Assembly (NCBI GenBank): GCA_016648135.1
Contig: JADDOH010023653.1
Coordinates: forward strand, 248,001 to 312,000
Direction of reading: 5' to 3'
From: Agrypnia vestita
Lineage: Eukaryota; Arthropoda; Insecta; Trichoptera; Phryganeidae
DNA: 64,000 bases
Shown: piece by piece, positions 57,150-64,000 of the stretch
How the letters are laid out: each line of letters starts with the position of its first letter
Position numbering within the stretch: the stretch's first letter is position 1
The notes under the pieces: generated by a model
The model's database searches: none
Told to the model about the DNA's origin: nothing
What the model saw: only the letters and a program-made list of their open reading frames with translations
Made by a program: the position numbers and the translations under genes

Positions 57150-57560
57150 ATATGAATGTGATCCTTAGCTGTTACCCTTCGTGGCGGAATCCTCCTCTCT
57201 GTTGCTGACGAATGCTGGATCTTCCGTACGTCTCGACTGCAAGACTCGCTCTCTCTCAAGTTGTAGTAAGCCGGGCAGCTCCTTTGCTCGCAACTGATGT
57301 TCTGGAACTCGGGCAGCGCCTCCGCCTGCAAATGATGGTCTCGAACTGAAAGGCTAAGTATATAGCATCCGCTCCTTTTATAGTAGTGATTGCAACATCA
57401 CCCAGTAATCCACATAGTGCAGTGCAACATCCCGTGCGGGATAACTTCACCGCCGGTGCCTACCATTGGTCTGATTCAGTTACCTAGATGGTCGCGATTG
57501 GCTCAATTCATCGCACAGGTAATGTCTGTGTCCATTCCGTTTAAAGAGAAATAATGCACC
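57150..57560 (-). promoter_or_regulatory. probable LTR with TATA promoter
   Basis: On the minus strand TATAAAAGGAGCGGATGC is followed at about 30 bp by CCTTTCAGTTCGAGACC (an insect initiator-like TCAGTT). A GC-balanced leader with GAGAGAGAGCGAGTC comes next. A TATA box, initiator and GC-rich leader inside a ~400-bp compositional island in AT-rich DNA resemble a Gypsy- or BEL-type long terminal repeat. No gag/pol is next to it, so it would be a solo LTR. Termini (TG...CA) and target duplication were not resolved. A host core promoter is the alternative. Confidence 0.4.
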
Positions 57561-58046
57561 CGTTATACGTGAGACTTACTATTCCGATTTAGAAATAATA
57601 AAGGCTTGTTCGCACTCACTTACCAGGCCGAGTCAATTAGGACTGTCATAAACAATATTAATTTGACACAGAATTATGTCTACGGTATACTAAATATCTA
57701 AGGAATAATATTTGTATAGTTAAATATTCGATATTTTGTCAGCATCTTGCAATACGTAAAATCTTGAGAAGAAATATAGTATGATTTTACTTTTAAACGA
57801 TTCAAAATAGAAGAAATATATTTTTGATGTCCGTACATGGTATCTTGAATATTATTATTTTAAGATTTTCTGAATTCATTAAATCTATCTCTATCTCGAT
57901 CAACACAATCGGAAATTAGACATTGCTGACCTGGCGTGTCCCACGATGCATACAGAGGGCACAAATCTCACGCAGGCAAAGGAGTGTAAATGTGATGACG
58001 GCCCCTTTCTCATACATGTTTTTGTACACGTCTCTACACTAACATA
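57561..58046. other. AT-rich, no firm feature
   Basis: Nothing recognised. Confidence 0.35.
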
Positions 58047-58210
58047 GCGGCCCTCGTAGCCCAGTAGAAATGACACTGGCTTCTCACACCGAGGGTTTCG
58101 GGTTCGATTCCCAGTGAAATCACTATTAATCTATGTGATTTTCTCAAGCCTGGATGTTTTATAATATGTTTCCTTTCTGTAATTGGGCCTCTTGGCCTAT
58201 TGAAGCGTAA
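58047..58210 (+). mobile_element. tRNA-derived SINE
   Basis: The head GCGGCCCTCGTAGCCCAGT and B box GGGTTCGATTCCCAG are followed by the body 'tgtgattttctcaagcctgg', 'tttcctttctgt' and 'cctcttggcctattgaagc'. The copy ends in an A-rich run. It is the same family as 17,980-18,140, with about 80% identity by eye. Confidence 0.75.
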
Positions 58211-59460
58211 AAAAAGGGATATAAAAGACGTAGTAGCGAAGTCCCAAGTTAATTTGTTTCCCTGCGCAGTAACCACAACGTCACGCTGCTCGGCGACCGC
58301 TACCCGTAGCACAACCTCACTACGTAGCACTCTACGACATGACCGATCATTAGTCTGCTGCCGCAACGCTATCATCGTCATCACTTCATTGCTCTCGCAA
58401 TAAAAATCGGCGCCCAATATCTTCAACTTGCAGTATCATCATCCTCATCAACCTCACCGCGATACACCGCATACATCCGTCGTCCACCAACATCTCCAAC
58501 TTCACGACCCCGGTCCTACACTCCAACGACAGCTCTTCGCTCCCGTTCTCCAGCAACGCTCGAAGACTATCCTTCATAAACAGAATAGGGACCATAAAGC
58601 GACCTGAAACAGCCAGCTGACGACCGAGTAATCTATCAAAGGTGAACGATAAGCACCTCTTTAGTCTCGCCAAGTACTAATAAAATTGATAAAACTGACC
58701 GTGGCTTTCTTTTCATGAGCTGTTACCACAGTCGTGAGAAGGGAGACGTTCTCACGCTTTTGGCTGATTCCTGCCTGTCGTAAGAGGTGCTTTCTTAGGA
58801 ATCAATCGAGACGATAACGAAAAGGCGACAGTTTTTTTTGCAACGCCAGCGCCCATGTTCTGCTTTTCGTCCAAAAGACACATTAATTATAAAGAGGGTG
58901 ACAGGTACACGAACAGATTTTTGTTTTGAAGACGTTCCCACAGTTCCGCCGGCCACATCTGTTTGTAATATAAAATATAAACTGCACGTGTAGTAACATG
59001 ATAATTGGTTCCTTTTTTCTCGTCATCACTTGTATTGCTTGCAATTGCGAATATTTTGTATGTAAGATTAGCGTCATGTACCTAGTACCTACCTAGAATT
59101 AAAGTAATTATGGGGCCCCAGTTATGAAATAGTTGTAATTAGATTAGGGTAAAACGATGTACATTATGTCCGTACAAGTATATTCTAGGACGGAGCATTG
59201 TACTGTATAAAACTAAGTTTTTTGGTACCTATTGTATATTTTGTGTGAATAATTTTGTTGGTTATATAGTTATATATTGATTTTGTATAGTTATGTTCCT
59301 TTCAGATAGCGTTAAGTATGTAGTATCAGTGTACATTACTTTTTGTGTCGCTAGATTAGGTAACATTGATTTTAATTATCTGTGCTTATAGTTAAGTAAT
59401 GTATGTGTATGTTACACTGAATTTGAATGCCTATCTAATTGTATTTGCTTAGAATAAGTG
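58211..59460. other. GC-balanced segment then AT-rich, unassigned
   Basis: 58,211-58,680 has balanced composition and open frames on both strands (minus 58,386-58,673, 95 codons) without a known motif. At 58,735-58,790 'cttttggctgattcctgcctgtcgtaagaggtgc' resembles a phrase common in 3' regions of insect non-LTR elements (GTCGTAAGAGGCG). The remainder is AT-rich. Confidence 0.3.
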
Positions 59461-60645
59461 ATTATACGGGGGCGTAGTCCGTGTATGCGAGGGCCCAGGA
59501 CACTTGGATGAAGATGTGAGGCGTGAGCCAATAGAAACGTTAACAATTAGATAAGCCAGGGCTATCGATCTCATTGGTTCGGGATATGGGTCGATGGCCA
59601 ATGACATGTGAGGACAGGCGTGGTGCAGGGTGATAACACCCGCCGGGGTCGGGGTTGAGGGCCCCGGGAGCCAAAAGTAAAAAACAGATCTTGACGGGCC
59701 GCGACGGAGTTCTGAGTAAAAACGGTTCGGAGTCGCGAGATAGTTCGAAATGGCGAGAGATCGTGACTAGAGAGACTAAAATCGGATTATAATGAAATTG
59801 GTCGCGAGTGAACATTGATAGACTGTTGGGAGTAGCCGGAAGCGATCGGCGGTAGGAAGTGCGCGCGACAGACGGAGATAATGAACCAGGCGAGACGGCC
59901 AGTGAGTTGAGCACCCGTGGCACACCAGATGTGTGGTGGTCAGATGGTGAAGGAAGTGACGTGCTAGTGGAGCATGGTCGAGTCAGGAAACCTGCCTTGA
60001 GAGGAAAAGGCACAATGAAGGGGACCCACCACATACCCTGAGCCGTTCTATGCGCAAAAGCGTCCATATCGGCCCAGCACTTTCGCCGCCTGGTTGGCAT
60101 TATTTTATGCTAAAGCGACCTCCTCGCTCGGCCTTCATCAATACAACACGCAGAGATGAAAACCGAGCGAGTCGGTCGCACAAAACCTTCATTGTCCCGC
60201 GCATATTAATCTTTATTTCAAAAATAACAATACAATATAATGCCAATAATAAAATTTAAATAAAATACATCACCCAAATAAGGCGCAGGACGTAAAAAAT
60301 ACAACCCCTCCGTGGAGGGAAAAAGACATAAAGAAAAAATAATAAAAACATAAAAGATTCGTGACCAAAGAAATCATCACCGACGGTTCAAACACTGGTT
60401 CAGGAAAAACTACGGAGCAGGGCCCCGTAGGATCTCCCAGCGGGACACCCAAGTTCCAACAAAGTAACAAGAGGAAAAGGCAGCAGGCGACGAGGAAGGA
60501 GACGAGCTGTTAGGAAGGACCGCCTCAATAACGGCCGGTCGTTCAGGAGGAGTCTGGCCGCCAGGAGCGCGACGATAAGGGACGTGAACGGGGCTGTGAC
60601 GGGGCCCTATCACGGAAACGGGAAGAGAGAAGAAAGAAGATCGAA
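59461..60645. other. GC-rich segment of unknown nature
   Basis: About 1.2 kb with much higher GC than the window average. It contains a 186-codon minus-strand open frame (60,100 down to 59,540) that is Pro/Ser/Arg-rich and shows no domain. Its counterpart plus-strand frames are equally plain. It lies just beyond the 3' tail of the LINE at 60,764 and may be part of another retroelement. I do not call a gene. Confidence 0.3.
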
Positions 60646-60646
60646 G

Positions 60647-60757
60647 GATTAATTATTATTATTATTATTATTATTATTATGCATTTTATTCTTATTATTA
60701 TTATTATTCGTACTTATATATTATTATTTATATTATTATTATTATTGATAATGGGCA
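60647..60757 (-). repeat. (AAT)n 3' tail of the LINE
   Basis: On the minus strand the LINE ORF stop is followed by CTGCCTGCCCATTATC and then irregular (AAT)n to 60,647. A microsatellite 3' end is typical of CR1/Rex1-type LINEs, which prime on short repeats rather than poly-A. Confidence 0.8.
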
Positions 60758-60763
60758 GGCAGC

Positions 60764-62680
60764 TTAAGCTGATAGGCCCATATCACTGTCTCTCATTTGA
60801 ATATCCAGCCTATTCTTAAATTGGTTGACACTGGCTGCAGACACAACATCCTCGGGCAAACTGTTCCACATATTGACCACTCTATTGCTTAATGCATGCT
60901 TTCTTGGGTTACACGAGAACCGAGACTTGTTCAACTTCAGATGATGTCCTCGAAGGCCCACATTAGTGTTAAATGCAAACATATCTGTCATATTAGGAAT
61001 ATTGTAGTAGCCCGATAGAATCTTGAATGTCTCGATGAGGTCACCTCTTGCTCGTCGCTCCTGAAGAGTGGGCAGTTTCAATACTCTCAGCCTTTCCGCA
61101 TATTCCAGGTTTTTAAGACCCAAGGGCAATTTTGTGGCTCGTCTCTGAACATTTTCCAGTAAAACTATATCTTTAACAAAATATGGATTCCAGATCTGAG
61201 AGGCATATTCGAGGAGAGGCCTCACATACGTCTTATAAATAGTTGTGAATAGTGGTACTGTCAGATGTTGGAATGATCTTCTCACTAAATACAAAATAGA
61301 GTTAGCCTTCTTAACCACACTCGCTATGTGCTCACACCATTTAAAGTCCTTGGTAATAGTAACACCCAGATCCTTCTGCGAGACCACTGACTTAATCAGG
61401 CTTTCGTTTAAGGTATACTCAATATTTGGGTTATTCTTGCCGACATGGAGAACACAACATTTGTCAACATTAAGACATATGAGCCACTGCTTTGTCCACT
61501 CCGATAATTGATTTAAGTCTCTCTGTAACACCTCATGGTCAGTAAGGGGGTTACCGAAATATTTTGTGTCATCAGCAAAGAAACTCACAGTGGACTGGAC
61601 AGCAGCACGAAGATCCAAAATGTATAAAATAAAGAGAATTGGTCCCAGCACACTCCCCTGTGGAACTCCACTTAAAACTACTTGCGGTGCAGATAGAGAG
61701 TCACCCACTCGGACAGCAAAGGAGCGCTCAGTCAAAAAGCTCTTAATCCATTGAAGTAGTGAACCACGGATTCCTAGATGTTCTAACTTAGCGATTAATC
61801 TATTAAGTGGGACTCTGTCAAAAGCCTTTTCAAAATCAAGATAAAATATGTCTATAGGTTCATGGCTATCAAAACTAGTGGACCACCTTTCTAGACATGT
61901 GAGAAGATTAGTCACAGTGGAACGTCCAGGCACAAATCCGTGCTGATCCAAATCTACAATGTCGTTGTCTTCCATAAATCTTCGTAAGTCCTCAGCGATA
62001 ATTCGCTCCATTACCTTACACAGAACTGATGTTAAGCTTATAGGTCTGTAGTTGGCTGGATTCAATTTGTCTCCCTTCTTATAAATGGGAGTTACTATTG
62101 CCCTCTTCCAATCCGCGGGTAGTTTTCCTTCATCAAGAGATTTTTGCATTATGGGGGCAATAATGGCGCTCAAGGGGCCAGCACAACGCTTCAGTACAAC
62201 AGAAGGAATATTATCAGGACCAGGAGCTGCATCCTCCTTAAGATTTTTCAGCTGTTTCTCAATAATTTCCGATGTTATGGAAACTGTTGTTATCGAATTG
62301 GCAGAACGCTGGGGATAGTCCATTGCCGGCAGTGCTCCGCCTGGTTCTTTAACATATGATTTGACAAACTGTGAAGCAAATAAATCAGCAACACACTGGG
62401 GGTCCACAACTATAGAGCCATCCTCCTCATTACGCAAGACTCTTGGTACTGTAGATCTTGATGCCAACAGTCTACGAGTGTAACTATAAAATGCCTTTGG
62501 ACCTTTATCAACAACTGATTGTTCATAACTTTTCCTAGAATTTCTTATTTCTGAAGTTATTTTATTATTTAGCACTCTGTATTTCTTATAATCTCCCGGG
62601 TTCAGATTCTTCTTATATATGTTCCATAGTTTAAGGTAGAAATAGTTTTTCCTAGCATAAGATTTTTTTTTATGACTGTC
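60764..62680 (-). CDS. LINE reverse transcriptase ORF, endonuclease missing
   Basis: The largest and best-preserved coding sequence in the window, read on the minus strand. The 603 codons counted from a GTG at 62,575 contain a linker, then APGPD (residues ~117-121), NYRPISL (~176-182), YLDFEKAFDRVP (~245-256, first catalytic Asp), GVPQGSVLGP (~303-312), FFADDT (~332-337, catalytic ADD), KDLGV, a thumb region and the C-terminal VNMWNSLPEDVV. The frame is open further upstream (about 35 more codons, AYARKNYFYLKLWNIYKK-like) to a stop near 62,695. The motifs fit the CR1/L2/Rex1 side of the Jockey superfamily, whose full protein also has an apurinic-type endonuclease domain N-terminally. None is recognisable upstream, and an A9 run near 62,672 may hide a frameshift. 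It would copy its own RNA into DNA at a nicked target, but without endonuclease this copy is presumably inactive. The undamaged 1.8-kb frame implies a recent insertion. Confidence 0.9.
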   Translation of the reverse strand, partial: DSHKKKSYARKNYFYLKLWNIYKKNLNPGDYKKYRVLNNKITSEIRNSRKSYEQSVVDKGPKAFYSYTRRLLASRSTVPRVLRNEEDGSIVVDPQCVADLFASQFVKSYVKEPGGALPAMDYPQRSANSITTVSITSEIIEKQLKNLKEDAAPGPDNIPSVVLKRCAGPLSAIIAPIMQKSLDEGKLPADWKRAIVTPIYKKGDKLNPANYRPISLTSVLCKVMERIIAEDLRRFMEDNDIVDLDQHGFVPGRSTVTNLLTCLERWSTSFDSHEPIDIFYLDFEKAFDRVPLNRLIAKLEHLGIRGSLLQWIKSFLTERSFAVRVGDSLSAPQVVLSGVPQGSVLGPILFILYILDLRAAVQSTVSFFADDTKYFGNPLTDHEVLQRDLNQLSEWTKQWLICLNVDKCCVLHVGKNNPNIEYTLNESLIKSVVSQKDLGVTITKDFKWCEHIASVVKKANSILYLVRRSFQHLTVPLFTTIYKTYVRPLLEYASQIWNPYFVKDIVLLENVQRRATKLPLGLKNLEYAERLRVLKLPTLQERRARGDLIETFKILSGYYNIPNMTDMFAFNTNVGLRGHHLKLNKSRFSCNPRKHALSNRVVNMWNSLPEDVVSAASVNQFKNRLDIQMRDSDMGLSA

Positions 62681-62699
62681 TCCATTTTAGATATAACTG

Positions 62700-63545
62700 T
62701 AAGACGATGGAAAAGACCATTATCCTGTTTTAACATTAAATTCATTATTATAAAGAAAAAGTTACACTTATCATTTCACCTGCCCATTTTCCTTTAACTG
62801 ACCAATAGTGATACGAAGAAGGATCCAAAGAGGGATCATGTCAAGTTTTATTATTTGATATTTATGTGTGTCTTTGCGTTTAACTTAATTATTTCGTATA
62901 TATATATATTAAAATAATTCTTGCTTTATAACCGGCTTCGTCCGAAATTTTGATTTTTTTACATATTTATTACATATTACTCGCCCTCAACAAATTATAC
63001 CCGCAATGAAAAAAATAGCTGAAACAAATCAAATAAAAACAAATTCAAAGTGCGTCTTAATGAATTCAAACAATATTTTCGATTTATTTTTAAAATTCTA
63101 TGCAAACAGTCAATTTGAAAATATTTTTTTTTTTTAATTCTGCATAGTTCAGACAAAATAAACTTTACACATAACCGTCCAAGTCGATTTTCCACTTAAT
63201 ATACATATAAAAGTCTTTATTCAGACAATTTTTCTGTACTTAGTTAGAGTGTGACAAGTTTCACACCATGAAAATTACGTCTGTATGCCTTTTGGCAAAA
63301 TTTTCCTCCAATTGACTCCATTCCCCCCTATCTTTTTCTATTCTGGTCCACGCCCCACCTGCTGTAGCCTTTATCTCATCCACCCTTCTTCTAAAAGGCC
63401 TGCCTCGTTCCCTTTTCTTATCTCTTATGAACCAATATATTATTGTTTTTTACCATTTCTGACTTCTCATGATTTTATGTACAGTTGTGATGTACGTGGG
63501 GAGGTCCAGCGAAATTCAATTCCTATTCATAATAAGATGTATATA
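62700..63545. other. AT-rich spacer
   Basis: There is no recognisable LINE endonuclease on the minus strand and no other gene. 63,285-63,563 has a meaningless plus-strand frame. Confidence 0.4.
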
Positions 63546-64000
63546 TTAGGTCCTTACATATGAAATTGGCGTTTTGCCGTACTGGCAAATTTGATCTCAA
63601 ATATCTTCTCTTTGGTTAAGAATTCCAAATCCAAATTTATACAGCTATTTACTCATGTATTTGTGTTTTGAAAATTATAATTCATTTGTTTTTTTATCAA
63701 TTGTTTTTTTCTTTGCGTCACTTAGTTTACAAAATGAAAAACTTGAAATATCGCGTTATTTACGAGTACGAGTTCCACCGTGGCACCAGTGCTGCAGAAA
63801 CGGCTCGAAGGATTAATGATGTGTATGGCGACGGTGCCGCAAAAGAAAACACAGTGCGTTTTTGGTTCCAACGTTTTCGTTCTGGAAATTTCGACCTGCA
63901 GAACAAGCCCCGTGGACGGCCGGAGACCAAAGTTGATAATGAAGAGTTGAAGGCTATTGTGGAAGCGGATCCATCGCAAACCACATCCGAGTTAGCTGCA
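63546..64000 (+). mobile_element. mariner transposon, 5' end, cut by window
   Basis: The 5' inverted repeat begins TTAGGTCCTTACATATGAAA immediately after a TA (63,544-63,545), the obligatory mariner target. A 157-bp untranslated region separates it from the transposase start. The same terminal repeat, inverted and decayed, closes the dead mariner at 25,104. Confidence 0.85.
63734..64000 (+). CDS. mariner transposase, N-terminal 89 codons
   Basis: The frame is open from ATG (63,734) to the window edge. It begins MKNLKYRVIYEYEFHRGTSA, with AAETARRINDVYGDGAAKEN and TVRFWFQRFRSGNFDL forming the paired helix-turn-helix DNA-binding region. The KPRGRPETKVD linker (the GRPR-like minor-groove hook) and the start of a second helical domain (AIVEADPSQTTSELAA) follow. 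A mariner transposase is normally ~345 aa with a DDD catalytic triad, which lies beyond the window. There is no stop or frameshift in the part seen, unlike every other transposase here, so the copy may be young or intact. It binds its terminal repeats and cuts and pastes the element at TA. Confidence 0.85.
   Translation, partial: MKNLKYRVIYEYEFHRGTSAAETARRINDVYGDGAAKENTVRFWFQRFRSGNFDLQNKPRGRPETKVDNEELKAIVEADPSQTTSELAA

Noticed and set aside
59540..60100. 186-codon minus-strand open frame
   Set aside because: Biased Pro/Ser/Arg composition in GC-rich DNA, open opposite frames and no domain; a GALNPDPG string only loosely recalls the NPGP motif of some LINEs.
62085..62359. Plus-strand frames of 71-77 codons
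   Set aside because: Antisense shadows of the LINE reverse transcriptase.

Overview
This window is eukaryotic intergenic or intronic DNA. It is AT-rich (by eye), lacks prokaryotic-style operons, rRNA genes and CRISPR arrays, and contains splice-site-flanked exons. Its transposon repertoire points to an arthropod, most likely an insect and perhaps a moth-like one. The evidence is Helitrons whose internal wording resembles lepidopteran Helitrons, a mariner, RTE-like and CR1/Rex1-like LINE debris, and short tRNA-derived SINEs. The species call is an inference.

Layout. 1-5 kb: a decayed high-copy transposon-type protein gene abutting a Helitron scrap, a 144-bp Harbinger-like MITE, a 202-bp double-palindrome element with a hammerhead-like motif, a perfect 22-bp hairpin and two LINE C-terminal scraps. 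6.6-9.4 kb: a Helitron cluster, including one fused to two spliced exons of a receptor guanylate cyclase. 13-15.4 kb: a ~2.3-kb DNA transposon with ~0.45-kb inverted ends built of minisatellite-like units. 16-20 kb: Helitrons, LINE and SINE pieces, a candidate two-exon small gene (18,519-19,031) and a cargo-like ORF (19,583-19,831). 22-25 kb: a perfect 7-bp minisatellite, a cysteine-rich terminal exon on the minus strand, a tRNA-shaped SINE head and a dead mariner. 27-50 kb: mostly LINE debris, a tandem repeat pair, a fold-back element, more Helitrons and a second two-exon candidate gene (46,220-46,453). 50-55 kb: low-copy, GC-balanced DNA with no recognisable gene. 55.5-57.6 kb: old diverged tandem repeats and a probable LTR promoter. 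58-64 kb: a SINE, GC-rich sequence of unknown nature, the best-preserved coding sequence (a 603-codon LINE reverse transcriptase on the minus strand, missing its endonuclease) and, at the right edge, the 5' end of an intact-looking mariner cut by the window.

No complete host gene is recognised. The most likely host-coding pieces are four short spliced candidates at 8.6, 18.5, 23.2 and 46.2 kb. Everything else with protein similarity is transposon-derived, so the window is a record of repeated insertion, decay and gene-fragment capture rather than a pathway. Boundaries of repeats are estimated by eye unless a terminus or target site is stated.
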